Positions 44,023 to 54,664 are shown, numbered from the stretch's first letter. The stretch is DNA of 64,000 nucleotides from Plasticicumulans acidivorans (GCF_003182095.1 NZ_QGTJ01000001.1:186001-250000), one strand, 5' to 3'. Notes: generated from the sequence alone by a model not told the origin. Translations and numbers: made by a program.

Positions 44023-46191
44023 TCAGCCGCGGCGGCTGGCGTCGATGACGTTGGGCAGCTGGGCCAGTTTGTCGAGCAGGCGCGACAGCTGGCCGACGTC
44101 GCAGATCTCGATCGTCAGCGTCATCCGCGCGGTGCCGGCAGCTTTGTCCGAGAGCGTGTTGACGGCGACGACGTTGATCTTGTCGTTGGCCAGCACCTGC
44201 GTGATGTCACGCAGCAGGCCGGTGCGGTCGTAGGCTTCGATCTGGATGTCGACGCTGTAGCTCGCCTCGATCTCGTCACCCCAGGACACTTCGATCAGAC
44301 GTTCACTGTGGTGCTCTTCGAGATCGAGCAGATTCGGGCAGTCGCGGCGATGAATGGTCACGCCGCGGCCGATGGTGATGAAGCCGACGATCGCATCGTA
44401 GGGTACCGGATGGCAGCATTTCGCCATTTGCGTCAGCAGTTTGCCGACGCCGCGGATGTGCACCTCACCGCTTTCGGTGGCCCGTGGCGCCTGTGTCACC
44501 GGCAGTTCGGGTTCGACCTGCGGTGGCGGCAGGATCATATCCTGCGCCACCGACACGACGTGCGCGATGGTCGTTTCACCACGCCCGATCGCCGCGAACA
44601 GCTCTTCGGCCCTGGCGTGGCCGAGCTGTTCGGCCAGACGCTCCAGGTTGACGTTGCGCACGCCGAGGCGATGCAGCTCGCGCTCCAGCGCCTGGCGGCC
44701 GGAGCTGATGCTGTGCTCAAGATCGAGCTGGCGGAACCAGTTGCGCACCTTGGTCCGCGCCCGTGCCGAACGCAGGTAGCCCAGGTGCGGCAACAGCCAG
44801 TCGCGGCTCGGCGTGGCCGATTTCGCCGACAGAATCTCGATCTGTTCGCCGTTTTTAAGCTCATACGTCAGCGGCACGATACGGCCGTTGACCTTGGCGC
44901 CGCGGCAGCGATGCCCCAGCTCGGTGTGCACGTGATAGGCGAAGTCGAGCGGCGTCGCCCCCTGCGGCAGTTCGATGATCTGTCCGCGCGGCGTCAGTAC
45001 GTAAACCCGATCCTGCAGCGCTTCGGCCTTGAAGCGGTCGAGCAGATCATCACCGTCGCCGTCCTCGTCTTTCCATTCGAGCATCTGCCGCAGCCAGGCG
45101 ATCTGCTGCTCGAAGGCCGAACCGTGCGCGGTGCCGCCCTCTTTGTAGCGCCAGTGGGCGGCAACGCCGAGTTCGGCGTTCTGGTGCATCTCCAGCGTGC
45201 GGATCTGCACTTCGAGCGTGCGCCCCTCCGGCCCGAACACCGCAGTGTGCAGCGAGCGGTAGCCATTGGCCTTGGGGTTGGCGATGTAGTCGTCGAATTC
45301 CTTGCGGATGTGATTCCAGCGTGCGTGCACCACACCGAGCGCGGCGTAGCAGTCGGCCACCGAGTCGACGATCACGCGCACCGCGCGCACGTCGAAAATC
45401 TCGTTGAACGGCAGCCGCTTGCGCTGCATCTTCTTCCAGATGCTGTAGATGTGCTTGACGCGGCCGCTGACCTCGGCGCGGATGCCGGCACGCTGCAGCT
45501 CTTCACGCAGCGCCGCCATGGCCTCCTCGATGTAGGACTGGCGCTCGATACGCCGCTCGTCGAGAGCACGGGCGATCCCCTTGTAGGCGCGCGGTTCCAG
45601 ATAACGCAGCGCGAGATCTTCCAGCTCCCATTTCAGGCTGCCGATGCCGAGCCGGTTGGCCAGCGGCGCGAACAGATCCTGCGTCTCGCGGGCGATGCGC
45701 ACCTGCGTGCCCGGATCTTCGGCACCGAGACGGCGCATGCGCTCCAGGCGCATGGCCAGAGCGATCAGCACCACGCGCACATCCTGCGCCATCGCCAGCA
45801 GCATCTTGCGCAGGGCTTCGAGCTGCTCGCCGTGCGCATTCAGCTGCTGGTGGAAATCCCCGACGACGGCGATCTTGGCAATGCCGTCGAGCAGCGCGAG
45901 GACCGATTCGCCGAAACGTTCGGTGACATCGTCGCGTGCCAGGTCACCTTCAGCGTATTTCGGGTACAGCAGGGCCGCGCAGACCACCTCGTGGTCGAGC
46001 TTGAGGCCGGCGAGCACATCGGCCACCGCCAGCGCCGGCGGATGTGCCCCCGGATGCGGGGCTTCCTCGCAGGCCAGCGCATGCGCCTCGCGCACGCGTT
46101 CGATCTGTCCGGCGCGCCAGCGCACCGGCAGTGCCGCCAGCCAGGCATCAAAATCGGTCAGGACGACCGCAACGTCAGTACGTGCAACCAC
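44023..46191 (-). CDS. relA: GTP pyrophosphokinase (RelA-type ppGpp synthetase)
   Basis: 722 residues from a GTG start at 46191 (GGAG five bases upstream). The hydrolase region lacks the HD pair (LKLDHEVVCAALLYPKYAEG), so only synthesis is expected. Synthetase motifs are intact (RVKHIYSIWKKMQRK, IANPKANGYRSLHTAVFGP, LEVQIRT), followed by TGS (PRGQIIELPQGATPLDFAYHVH), a zinc-finger-like segment (CCHPVPYD) and an ACT domain. It makes (p)ppGpp on starved ribosomes. A separate SpoT hydrolase must exist elsewhere. Confidence 0.94.
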   Translation of the reverse strand: MVARTDVAVVLTDFDAWLAALPVRWRAGQIERVREAHALACEEAPHPGAHPPALAVADVLAGLKLDHEVVCAALLYPKYAEGDLARDDVTERFGESVLALLDGIAKIAVVGDFHQQLNAHGEQLEALRKMLLAMAQDVRVVLIALAMRLERMRRLGAEDPGTQVRIARETQDLFAPLANRLGIGSLKWELEDLALRYLEPRAYKGIARALDERRIERQSYIEEAMAALREELQRAGIRAEVSGRVKHIYSIWKKMQRKRLPFNEIFDVRAVRVIVDSVADCYAALGVVHARWNHIRKEFDDYIANPKANGYRSLHTAVFGPEGRTLEVQIRTLEMHQNAELGVAAHWRYKEGGTAHGSAFEQQIAWLRQMLEWKDEDGDGDDLLDRFKAEALQDRVYVLTPRGQIIELPQGATPLDFAYHVHTELGHRCRGAKVNGRIVPLTYELKNGEQIEILSAKSATPSRDWLLPHLGYLRSARARTKVRNWFRQLDLEHSISSGRQALERELHRLGVRNVNLERLAEQLGHARAEELFAAIGRGETTIAHVVSVAQDMILPPPQVEPELPVTQAPRATESGEVHIRGVGKLLTQMAKCCHPVPYDAIVGFITIGRGVTIHRRDCPNLLDLEEHHSERLIEVSWGDEIEASYSVDIQIEAYDRTGLLRDITQVLANDKINVVAVNTLSDKAAGTARMTLTIEICDVGQLSRLLDKLAQLPNVIDASRRG

Positions 46192-46218
46192 TTGACTCCG
46201 GATTCCTTTCTCTAGCTT

Positions 46219-46266
46219 GCGACCACCGGCCGATGGTCGCGCAGGGGCCCGGGATTGGAGCCGGGC
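46219..46266. other. Two stem-loops between the HDOD gene and relA
   Basis: GCGACCA-8-TGGTCGC (46219-46240) and GCCCGG-8-CCGGGC (46247-46266). They follow the HDOD stop on the minus strand without a T-run and may act as a terminator or 5' leader structure of relA. Confidence 0.4.
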
Positions 46267-46271
46267 GAAAC

Positions 46272-47105
46272 TCAGAAGATCGAACGAACTTCAGGACCGC
46301 AGTCGTGGACGACACCGATCGCCTCGATCAGCTGCCAGGGTTCGAGGCGTGCCTCCTCCCAGACATCTTCATCGACGCAGGCACCCGCCTGCTCTTCATC
46401 CAGCTGATCGGGGGTTTCGACCCAGCCCACGGCCCGCGTTGCCATATGCAGGATCGCGGCATCGCGTGTTTGTTCCATCGCGCGCAGCGGCTGGTTCTGG
46501 CTGGCGACGATTTCGACCAGCGCCTCGGGCATGTTCCACTGCGCCAGCAGCTCGGCGCCGAGATCGGCATAACTGAAGCTCAGCACGGCCTTCTGTCGCA
46601 CCCAGTCACTGGCGTCGCTCTGCGCCTGCTCGATTTCTGCGGCGAGCGTCGGCAGCTGCTGGAAGGCAACCAGGCGACCGATATCGTGCAGGATGCCGGC
46701 GACGAACAAGCGCTCGACCTCGCGCACCTTGCCCTCACGGCCGAGCTGGCGCGCCAGCATCGCCACATTGACGTTGCGCCACCAGAACGCCTCCAGATCG
46801 AAGTGTTCATCGCGCACGCTCTTGAACATGCCGGTCACTGCGCTGGCCAGCACCAGATTGCACAGCTCTTCGGTGCCGATCAGGTTGATCGCCCGCAGCA
46901 CGCTCTCGATCTTGCTCGGTAAGCCGTAAAACGGGCTGTTGACCAGGCGCAGCAACCGCGCCGAAATCGCCGCATCCATACTGACGACATCGGCAAAGTC
47001 TTTCAGCGAAGAGTTCGGGTCCTCGGCGAGCGCCCGCACTTGCTGATACGAGTCCGGCAGCGTCGTCAGATCGGTGACGCTGGCAGCCAGTTCTTTTACA
47101 TTCAT
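46272..47105 (-). CDS. HDOD-domain signalling protein
   Basis: 277 residues spanned by one HDOD domain: LPDSYQQVRALAEDPNSSLKDFADVVSMDAAISARLLRL at the front and the LFVAGILHDIGRLVAF core at about 130-145. HDOD proteins form scaffolds in stress, motility or competence signalling; hydrolase activity is not established. It precedes relA on the same strand with an 80-base gap, so they may be co-regulated. Confidence 0.88.
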   Translation of the reverse strand: MNVKELAASVTDLTTLPDSYQQVRALAEDPNSSLKDFADVVSMDAAISARLLRLVNSPFYGLPSKIESVLRAINLIGTEELCNLVLASAVTGMFKSVRDEHFDLEAFWWRNVNVAMLARQLGREGKVREVERLFVAGILHDIGRLVAFQQLPTLAAEIEQAQSDASDWVRQKAVLSFSYADLGAELLAQWNMPEALVEIVASQNQPLRAMEQTRDAAILHMATRAVGWVETPDQLDEEQAGACVDEDVWEEARLEPWQLIEAIGVVHDCGPEVRSIF

Positions 47106-47181
47106 CGGCAGTTCTCCCTAGCTGCAACGATTTTCGCACAGTGCCACGCCAAGCGAGCCGGGCCTTAATACCTTGTGACTG

Positions 47182-47194
47182 TTCACCAGGTGAA
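47182..47194. promoter_or_regulatory. Palindrome in the HDOD/cysG divergent region
   Basis: TTCACC-A-GGTGAA is a perfect inverted repeat centred at 47188, 48 bases before the cysG start. It could be an operator; no regulator is recognised. Confidence 0.35.
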
Positions 47195-47241
47195 AACGTG
47201 CTGCAAGTACATCGCGAAATACACGAGGAACCTCAGCGACC

Positions 47242-48618
47242 GTGGAATACCTGCCGATTTTCCTGCGCCTGCGCGCTGAACCAGTTCTCGTCGTCGGTGG
47301 CGGCGAAGTAGCGGCACGCAAGGTTGCGTTGCTGCAAGCCGCCGGTGCGCAGGTAACCGTGGTCGCACCGAGCTGCGTCCCCACGCTCGAACAGCAGGCA
47401 ACGCGCGGTGAACTGCGCTGGCTGCAACGCAACTTTCATGCCGACGACATTACCGAGGCCCGTCTGGTCGTCGCCGCCACCGATACGCAGGCGGTCAATG
47501 CCGAGGTATCGCGCTTGTGTCATGCCCTTGCGCGCCCGGTCAACGTCGTCGACCAGCCGCAGCTGTGCAGCTTCATCATGCCGGCGATCGTCGACCGTGA
47601 TCCGGTATTGATCGCGCTGTCGACATCTGGTGCATCGCCGGTGCTCGCCCGCCTGCTGCGCGGACGCCTGGAATCGCTGATCCCCGCGGCCTACGGTCGC
47701 CTCGCCCGCCTGTGCGCCGAGTACCGCAGCAAAGTGCAGGCGGCACTGCCAGCGGCACGCCGCCGCGAATTCTGGGAAAACGCGCTGCAGGGTGCAGTCG
47801 CCGAGGATGTGCTTGCCGGGCGTGAGGACGCGGCGCGCCGTCGCCTCGACGCCCAGATGGCGACGGCGGACAGCACCGCGCCGGCCAGCGGCGAAGTTTA
47901 TCTGGTCGGTGCCGGACCCGGCGACCCCGATCTGCTGACGTTTCGTGCGCTGCGCCTGATGCAGCAGGCCGACGTCGTCGTCCATGATCGTCTGGTCGCC
48001 GAACCGATACTCGAACGCGTACGCCGCGACGCCGAGCGCATCGACGTCGGCAAGAACGCCGCCCGCCACAGCCTGCCGCAAGAAGAGATCAATGCATTGC
48101 TGGTACGTCTGGCACGCGCGGGCAAACGCGTGCTGCGGCTCAAGGGGGGCGATCCGTTCATCTTCGGCCGTGGAGGCGAAGAAGTCGAAGCCCTCGCTGC
48201 GGCGGACATCGCCTTTCAGGTGGTCCCAGGCATCACCGCAGCCTCGGGCTGCGCCAGCTATGCCGGCATCCCGCTGACGCATCGCGACCATGCCGATGCC
48301 TGTGTGTTCGTCACCGGCCACCTGCGCAAGGACGGCAGCCTTGACCTGGACTGGCCGGCACTGGCCCGCCCGCGTCAGACCCTGGTGTTCTACATGGGGC
48401 TGCAGGCAGCCGCCGCGATCAGTGCCGGGCTGACCGGCCACGGCCTCGGCGCCGGAACGCCGGCAGCCATCGTCGAACGCGGTACCCAGCCCGGGCAGCA
48501 GGTGTACCTGAGCACGCTCGGCGAACTGCCGACGCTGGTCGCGACGCGCAGCATCGCCTCCCCCGCGCTGCTGATCGTCGGCGAGGTCGTGCAGCTGGCA
48601 CGACTCGCCTGGCGCTGA
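47242..48618 (+). CDS. cysG: Sirohaem synthase (multifunctional)
   Basis: 458 residues from GTG. Residues 1-205 are the precorrin-2 dehydrogenase/ferrochelatase module (NAD site GGGEVAARK at 19-27, Asp104, Ser128 in LSTSG). Residues about 218-458 are uroporphyrinogen III C-methyltransferase (VGAGPGDPDLLTFRA, GDPFIFGRGGEE, EVVPGITAASG-like). It makes sirohaem for sulfite and nitrite reductases. No sulfur-assimilation genes adjoin it. Confidence 0.95.
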   Translation: MEYLPIFLRLRAEPVLVVGGGEVAARKVALLQAAGAQVTVVAPSCVPTLEQQATRGELRWLQRNFHADDITEARLVVAATDTQAVNAEVSRLCHALARPVNVVDQPQLCSFIMPAIVDRDPVLIALSTSGASPVLARLLRGRLESLIPAAYGRLARLCAEYRSKVQAALPAARRREFWENALQGAVAEDVLAGREDAARRRLDAQMATADSTAPASGEVYLVGAGPGDPDLLTFRALRLMQQADVVVHDRLVAEPILERVRRDAERIDVGKNAARHSLPQEEINALLVRLARAGKRVLRLKGGDPFIFGRGGEEVEALAAADIAFQVVPGITAASGCASYAGIPLTHRDHADACVFVTGHLRKDGSLDLDWPALARPRQTLVFYMGLQAAAAISAGLTGHGLGAGTPAAIVERGTQPGQQVYLSTLGELPTLVATRSIASPALLIVGEVVQLARLAWR

Positions 48619-48625
48619 GCGACGT

Positions 48626-51535
48626 TCAGGAAAGCGGCGCCGGCCCGCCCGCGAGCATCGGGAAAAAGTCACTGACCGGTCGCGGCCGGTCGACGTGGTA
48701 GCCCTGCGCGTAGTCGACACCGACGTCACGCAGCAGCGCCAGCGTGCGCTCATTCTCGACGTATTCGGCGATCGTGCGCTTGCCGAAGCCCACCGCGATC
48801 TGCTGCACCGCGCGCACGATCACCTGATCTTCCGGCGTGTCCGGCAGCTGGCGCACGAAGGAACCATCGAGCTTCAGGAAATCCACCGGGAAATGCTTGA
48901 GATAGGTGAACGACGAGAAACCGATGCCGAAATCATCGAGCGCGAAATGACAGCCCAGCGACTTGATGGCGAGGATCGTCGCCGACGCCTGGGCGAAGTC
49001 GGCAACCGCTGCCGTTTCAGTGATCTCGAAGATCAGGCAGCTCGGATCGACCCCGGAATCGAGGATCTCCTGACGCAGCAGAGGCAGCAGATCCGCGTCG
49101 CCGAAGGAATGCCCGGACAGATTGATCGAGAAATGGATCTGCCGACCGCTGCGGTGCAGCTCGGCAAGCAGCTTGATGGCGCGATGCACGACGAGGCGGT
49201 CGATCTGCAGGATCAGGCCGCTGCGCTCGGCGGCATCGACGAAGGCCGAAGCGCCATGCACCGTGCCGTCGACATCGAGCAGCCGCAGCAGTACCTCGTA
49301 ATGCGACACGCTGCCGTCGCGGATGTTCATGATCGGCTGCAGGTACAGCTGGAAGCGATCCTCGGCCAGCGCGCGGGCCACACGGTCTTTCCACAGCACC
49401 CGATCCTGCAGACGCTCGCGGGCTCGATCGGCATCGGTATACAGATGCCAGTGGCCGGGACCGGCCTCCTTCGCCTGGTAGAGCGCATAGTCGGCGTGGG
49501 CCAGTAATTCATCGACACTGCTGCCGTAGGCCGGGAACAGCACCACGCCGACGCAGGCCGATACGTGATGCGACTGGCCGCTGATGGTGCAATACACCCG
49601 GCTGAGCACTGCATTGACCTGGCTGGCGATCGCCCCGATGGCGTCTTCCGATGTATCGCGCACCAGCAGTGCGAACTCGTCGCCGCCGAGCCGCGTCACC
49701 AGCTCGGCGTTGGCCATCTCGCGCACCAGGGCATTGGCGACGTTTTTCAGCAGCCGATCGCCGCTTTCGTGCGAATCGGCTTCGTTGACGTACTTGAACT
49801 GGTCGAGATCGAGCATCAGCAGCGCACCGATGCGCCCCTGGCGCTGCGCGGCGCTGAGCATCAGCGCCAGTTCTTCCTGCAGCCGCCGGCGGTTCGCCAG
49901 CCCGGTCAGCACGTCATGGTCGGCCAGCCAGGCCAGGCGGTTTTCCGCGCCGCGCCGCTCGGTGTTGTCCAGGCCGATCACCAGATAAACCGGATCACCG
50001 GGTTGCGTGCTGTGCAGACGCGTATGCTGCCAGGTGACGTTGCGCAGGTTGCCGTCACGGCCGGCCAGCAGGGAATCGTGACGCAGGTGCTGGTCGCTGG
50101 AGGCGAGTGCCTGCATGCGGGCGACGATGTCGAAGCCACCTTCGGCGAGCAGCAGCGTATCGAAACGCCGGCCAATCAGATCCAGCGGCGTGCAGGCGCA
50201 CAGCGAGGCGGCGAATGCATTGGCTTTGACGATGCAGCAATCGGCGTCGAGCGTCAGGATCGCCACCTGGGCGGCTTCGAGCAGGCTGGAGACGAAATCG
50301 CGCTCGCGGGACAGTTCATCACGCTGGCGCGCCAGCGTGCGCGTGCGCGCATCGACCTCGCTTTCGAGTGCTTCGAGACGATCGGCGAGGTGCATGGTCG
50401 TCGCGTCGAGCCGGTCGATTTCATCACTCGTGCGCCAGCGTGCCGAACGCACCTGACGGGCAATGGTGCGCCGAACCAGATCGAAGCGGCCGTGCGCCAG
50501 CAGCGGCAGCGTGTTCGCCGTCGTGCGCAGCCGTGACATCGGCCGCCAGAGAATGCCGAGCAGCAGCAGCTCAGCCCCCAGCCAGCCGATACCACCGGCG
50601 GTGAGCACCTCGCGGGTGGCACTGCGGATGGCTTGCACCGAGCGGGAAATATCGGCGATGACCACCAGGCGGATCGGCGCATCCCCCGGCGCGGCCGGCA
50701 AAGGCGCGACGAGCACTTCATACGTGCGCTCATCGAGCCGCACCTGCACCAGCCCCGAGGAGCCCGGGTTCGGGTACGCCTCGCTGACCGCCTGCAGCAC
50801 CGGCAGTGACGCCGCCGGATTGGTCAGTGCCGACACCTCGGCCGCCCAGGACTCGATCCGCCCGAGTGCCGGCTGACGATCGCCGTAGGGTCCGAACCGC
50901 AGCAGGCCGACGTCGGCGCCCGACACGGCAGCGAAGTTGCGCAGCAGATCGGCCAGATTGACGCCAAGGACGATGACGCCGACGCTGCGCCCGCCGGACA
51001 GCACCGGCTGCGCCAGGTACTGCACGCAGTACGGTCGGCAGTCGAGCACCGTCTGCGCCGTTTCCGTCTGCGCCGCGCGCGCGAGCATCGCCTCGAAGCG
51101 CGGACCAAGCTGTTGATCCGGCTCGACTTCCCAACGGGCAAGACGCTGGCCGTCGGCATCATAGAGACCGACGATATCGAGCCCCAGATCGAGCTGCAGC
51201 GCCGCCCACTGGGCATCGAGCGCCTGGAAAGCCGCCGTCTGGTCACGCTGCTGCAGCGCATTGCGCAGCCCCGGCAGCGACGGAATCAGCGCCGCGAGCT
51301 GGCGCAGGCGGTCGCCGGCCTGCGCCGTCAGCGCCTGCCATTCGCGCTGGCGCGCCGCACTGGCCTGCTCACGCTGCTCCAGTGACTGCGCGGTGAGATT
51401 GTGGTAACTCAACCAGGCGCTGCTCAAGGCCATCAGCAGCAGCACGATGCTGGTCAGCAGCAGTGCCCGCCACTTCAGACTGACAAAACAGCGTTTGCGC
51501 GCAGATTCAGAACTGTCCTTCAGCGGCTCATCCAT
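48626..51535 (-). CDS. Membrane-bound GGDEF-EAL cyclic-di-GMP enzyme
   Basis: 969 residues from the ATG at 51535; earlier in-frame ATGs are unconserved. Transmembrane helices near 20-42 and 285-310 flank a large periplasmic sensor domain, followed by a HAMP-like linker, a PAS domain (about 415-540), a GGDEF domain with intact TRLGGDEFALLV, and an EAL domain with EVLLR in place of EALLR but intact DDFGIGFSSF and HFPVDFLKLDGSFV. EVL variants can be active, so both synthesis and hydrolysis are possible. It is convergent with cysG. Confidence 0.93.
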   Translation of the reverse strand: MDEPLKDSSESARKRCFVSLKWRALLLTSIVLLLMALSSAWLSYHNLTAQSLEQREQASAARQREWQALTAQAGDRLRQLAALIPSLPGLRNALQQRDQTAAFQALDAQWAALQLDLGLDIVGLYDADGQRLARWEVEPDQQLGPRFEAMLARAAQTETAQTVLDCRPYCVQYLAQPVLSGGRSVGVIVLGVNLADLLRNFAAVSGADVGLLRFGPYGDRQPALGRIESWAAEVSALTNPAASLPVLQAVSEAYPNPGSSGLVQVRLDERTYEVLVAPLPAAPGDAPIRLVVIADISRSVQAIRSATREVLTAGGIGWLGAELLLLGILWRPMSRLRTTANTLPLLAHGRFDLVRRTIARQVRSARWRTSDEIDRLDATTMHLADRLEALESEVDARTRTLARQRDELSRERDFVSSLLEAAQVAILTLDADCCIVKANAFAASLCACTPLDLIGRRFDTLLLAEGGFDIVARMQALASSDQHLRHDSLLAGRDGNLRNVTWQHTRLHSTQPGDPVYLVIGLDNTERRGAENRLAWLADHDVLTGLANRRRLQEELALMLSAAQRQGRIGALLMLDLDQFKYVNEADSHESGDRLLKNVANALVREMANAELVTRLGGDEFALLVRDTSEDAIGAIASQVNAVLSRVYCTISGQSHHVSACVGVVLFPAYGSSVDELLAHADYALYQAKEAGPGHWHLYTDADRARERLQDRVLWKDRVARALAEDRFQLYLQPIMNIRDGSVSHYEVLLRLLDVDGTVHGASAFVDAAERSGLILQIDRLVVHRAIKLLAELHRSGRQIHFSINLSGHSFGDADLLPLLRQEILDSGVDPSCLIFEITETAAVADFAQASATILAIKSLGCHFALDDFGIGFSSFTYLKHFPVDFLKLDGSFVRQLPDTPEDQVIVRAVQQIAVGFGKRTIAEYVENERTLALLRDVGVDYAQGYHVDRPRPVSDFFPMLAGGPAPLS

Positions 51536-51723
51536 AGCACCGATCCGACAGCTCACGCCCCATCGACGGCAGTGCCTGCGGCGCCACCGCGACCGGTCGC
51601 AAGGACATATCCATTCGACCCCGATCCGGGTCATCACGTGCGGCATCCCTTGCCGCAAGGTTATCATTGCGCGACGCCGTGCTTTTTGCACGTCGCTGTC
51701 CCTTTCCTTCCATCCGTATCGGG

Positions 51724-52830
51724 ATGATCAGCTTGCCTTCCAATCCCGCTCCCCGTGTCGTCGTCGGTCTATCCGGCGGTGTCGATTCGGCCGTTTCCGT
51801 CTGGCTGCTGCGCGAGCAGGGTTTCGATGTGCAGGCGGTGTTCATGAAGAACTGGGAAGACACTTTTGAAGCCGGTTGGTGCAGTGTCGCCGAAGATCTT
51901 CGTGATGCCGAGGATATCTGCGCCACGCTCGATGTGCCGCTGCACACTGTGAACTTCGTTGCCGAGTACCGTGAGCGCGTCTTCGCGCGCTTTCTCGCCG
52001 AGCTGCAGGCCGGACGTACCCCGAACCCCGACGTGCTGTGCAACCGCGAGATCAAGTTCCGCGCCTTCCTCGATCACGCCCGCCGCCTCGGCGCCCAGTA
52101 CCTCGCCACCGGCCACTATGCCCGCCGTGACGTGCAGGACGGTCGCAGCCGTTTGCTCAAAGGCTGCGATCCGGGCAAGGACCAGAGCTATTTCCTGCAC
52201 GCCCTCGATCAGGCCCAGCTCGCCAATGTCCTGTTCCCGGTCGGTGAGCTGCCCAAGCGCGAAGTGCGGGCGATCGCCCGCCGCCTCGGGCTGGTCGTGC
52301 ACGACAAGAAAGACTCGACCGGCATCTGCTTCATCGGCGAGCGCGATTTCCGCGAGTTTCTGGCACAGCACCTGCCGACCGAGCCGGGACCGATGCAGAC
52401 CCCCGAAGGTGAAGTCGTCGGCCAGCATCTCGGCCTCGCCTTCTACACGCTCGGCCAGCGCCAGGGCCTGAACATCGGCGGTCGCCGCGGCGGCAGCGGC
52501 GCGCCGTGGTTCGTCGCCGGCAAGGACCGCGAGCACAACGCACTGATCGTCGTACAGGGCACGGATCACCCGGCCCTGCTGGCCGGCGGACTGCGTGCCT
52601 CACAGCTCAACTGGATCGCCGGTGAAGCGCCGGCAGCCCCGTTCAGCTGCGCGGCGAAGATCCGCTATCGCCAGGCCGATCAGCCATGCACCATCGTCGC
52701 CCTCGACGCCGACCGCTGCGAGGTGCGCTTCGCACAGCCGCAGCGCGCCGTCACACCGGGACAGTCGGTGGTGTTCTACAGCGCAGAGGTCTGCCTCGGC
52801 GGCGGCATCATCGATACCGCCTTGCCCTGA
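51724..52830 (+). CDS. mnmA: tRNA 2-thiouridine(34) synthase MnmA
   Basis: 368 residues from the ATG at 51724. The ATP-pyrophosphatase loop SGGVDS (17-22), nucleophile Cys106 ([10 protein letters not shown]) and persulfide Cys202 (GICFIGE) are all present. It thiolates the wobble uridine of Lys, Glu and Gln tRNAs. The hflD gene follows 48 bases downstream, a pairing typical of gammaproteobacteria. Confidence 0.96.
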   Translation: MISLPSNPAPRVVVGLSGGVDSAVSVWLLREQGFDVQAVFMKNWEDTFEAGWCSVAEDLRDAEDICATLDVPLHTVNFVAEYRERVFARFLAELQAGRTPNPDVLCNREIKFRAFLDHARRLGAQYLATGHYARRDVQDGRSRLLKGCDPGKDQSYFLHALDQAQLANVLFPVGELPKREVRAIARRLGLVVHDKKDSTGICFIGERDFREFLAQHLPTEPGPMQTPEGEVVGQHLGLAFYTLGQRQGLNIGGRRGGSGAPWFVAGKDREHNALIVVQGTDHPALLAGGLRASQLNWIAGEAPAAPFSCAAKIRYRQADQPCTIVALDADRCEVRFAQPQRAVTPGQSVVFYSAEVCLGGGIIDTALP

Positions 52831-52878
52831 GCGGCCTTCGCCTCCATATCGTTTCCGTACAGTTTCCGACCTCCGATC

Positions 52879-53499
52879 ATGCAGAAAACCGACCGCGAAC
52901 GGGCCATCGCCCTCGCCGCCCTGTTCCAGGCCACCTCACTGGTACGGGACATCGCCTACACCGGCCAAGCCAATGCCGCCGATACCGAAACCTGCCTGCG
53001 CAGTCTGTTCAAGATCGATGCGACGGATATCGACGACGTCTTCGGCGGTCTGCAGGGCCTGCGTCGCGGCCTCTCGCTGCTGGCCGAGGAGCTGCGCACA
53101 CCCAAGGAAATGGAGATCGCCCGCTACACCGTCAATCTGCTGGTGCTCGAACGCCGGCTGCGCGGCAACACGGTGATGAACGAGCGTCTGGCTGACGGCC
53201 TGCGCACCATCGAAACCCGCCTTGAGCATTTCCCGCTGCTGCACGAGAACATCATCGCCGCACTCGGCGAGCTCTACAGCAACACCATCTCGACGCTGCA
53301 GCCGCGCATCATGGTCAACGGCGAACAGATGCACCTGGCACAGACGGACAAAGCCTCGCGCATCCGCGCATTACTGCTGGCCGGCATCCGCGCCGCAGTG
53401 CTCTGGGCGCAGGCCGGCGGCGGCCGCTTCACGCTGCTGTGGCGCCGCCGAGCCCTGCTCGAAGAGGCCCAGCGTCTGCGCGCGCAGCTCGACGACTGA
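52879..53499 (+). CDS. hflD: High-frequency lysogenization protein HflD homologue
   Basis: 206 residues, mostly helical, matching HflD (RERAIALAALFQATSLVRDIAYTGQ, TLQPRIMVNGEQMHLAQ). The family is a membrane-associated protein that counters lambda CII activity in E. coli; its general role is unclear. Its place after mnmA is the standard gammaproteobacterial order. Confidence 0.93.
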   Translation: MQKTDRERAIALAALFQATSLVRDIAYTGQANAADTETCLRSLFKIDATDIDDVFGGLQGLRRGLSLLAEELRTPKEMEIARYTVNLLVLERRLRGNTVMNERLADGLRTIETRLEHFPLLHENIIAALGELYSNTISTLQPRIMVNGEQMHLAQTDKASRIRALLLAGIRAAVLWAQAGGGRFTLLWRRRALLEEAQRLRAQLDD

Positions 53500-53524
53500 T
53501 CGGCGCGCGCCGTCACGCCACCGT

Positions 53525-54664
53525 TCACAGATCGGCGACGGTCTGTGCGATGAGATCGTCGACCACCGCCCGCAAAGCCTGCGTGCGCTCGCGGCCGGCG
53601 AGAATCTCACGCTCATAGAGCGCGATCTGGCGCTCGGCGCTGGTGCCGCGGGCGTGAATCGTGCGCAGGTGTTCGATCTCGTCGCGACAGCCGAAATACT
53701 CGGCATCCTCGGCCACCAGCGTGATCAGCTCATCCAGCAGATCGGTGAAGGGCACGATCGCGCCGAGGCCGAAATCGACCAGGCCGGCGCCGCGGCCATA
53801 GCGCTGCGCGCGCCAGCGGTTCTCGTCGATCAGCATGCGCTTGTAGATACGCCAGCGCTGATTGGCACGGCGCAGACGCCAGAGCATGCGCAGCAGGCAG
53901 CGCGTCAGCGCCGCCAGCGCCAGCGCATCATCCAGGCGCGTGCAGACATCCGTGATGCGCAGCTCCAGCGTCGGGAAACGCGCCGAGGGCCGCAGATCCC
54001 ACCACAGCTTGCTGGCATCGGCGATCAGCCCGGCATCGACCAGCACGCGCACGTGGCGCGCGTATTCCCCCCAGCTGGCGAACACCGGCGGAATGCCGGT
54101 GCGCGGCAGCTCGTTGAACACGCTGAGACGGTAGGAATGCAGGCCGGTGTTCTCGCCACGCCAGAACGGCGAGGAGGTCGACAGGGCCAGCAAATGCGGC
54201 AGGAAATAAGCGAGCTGCCCCATCAGCTCGATGCGCTCATCCTCGTCGTCGATCCCGACGTGCACGTGCATGCCGCAGATCAGCAGACGCCGGCCGACGC
54301 CTTGCAGATCATGCGCCAGCTCGCGATAGCGTTCGCTCTCACTGTGCTGCTGATCGTGCCAGCGTGCGAACGGATGTGTCGATGCCGCCAGCGGCGCAAA
54401 GCCGAACTGGCCGGCAACCTCGGCCAGCGTCGCGCGCAGCTCCGCCAGATCGGCGCGGGCGCTGCGCAGATCACCGCAGATGCGCGTGCCGACTTCGATC
54501 TGCGCGCGCAGGAATTCCGGCGTCACCCGGCCGCCGAGCCGGCGGTTGCATTCTTCGAGCATCAGCAGCGGAATGCGCCGCACCAGGTCGCGGGTATCGC
54601 GATCGACGAGGAAATACTCCTCCTCGATGCCGAGCGTGAACGCCGGCTGCGCGCGCGCCCCCAT
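53525..54664 (-). CDS. Carboxylate-amine ligase YbdK (GCS2 family)
   Basis: 379 residues with the GCS2 start TLGIEEEYFLVDRDTRDLVR, the HVHVGIDDEDERIELM metal-site motif and the ARFPTLELRITDV motif. Family members are weak glutamate-cysteine ligases; the physiological amine is often unknown. It directly follows N-formylglutamate amidohydrolase (stop 54665, start 54664), suggesting joint peptide or amide metabolism rather than glutathione synthesis. Confidence 0.9.
   Translation of the reverse strand: MGARAQPAFTLGIEEEYFLVDRDTRDLVRRIPLLMLEECNRRLGGRVTPEFLRAQIEVGTRICGDLRSARADLAELRATLAEVAGQFGFAPLAASTHPFARWHDQQHSESERYRELAHDLQGVGRRLLICGMHVHVGIDDEDERIELMGQLAYFLPHLLALSTSSPFWRGENTGLHSYRLSVFNELPRTGIPPVFASWGEYARHVRVLVDAGLIADASKLWWDLRPSARFPTLELRITDVCTRLDDALALAALTRCLLRMLWRLRRANQRWRIYKRMLIDENRWRAQRYGRGAGLVDFGLGAIVPFTDLLDELITLVAEDAEYFGCRDEIEHLRTIHARGTSAERQIALYEREILAGRERTQALRAVVDDLIAQTVADL

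Noticed and set aside
46192..46271. A tRNA-like structure in the relA upstream gap
   Set aside because: The stem-loops do not form a cloverleaf and no T-loop sequence is present.
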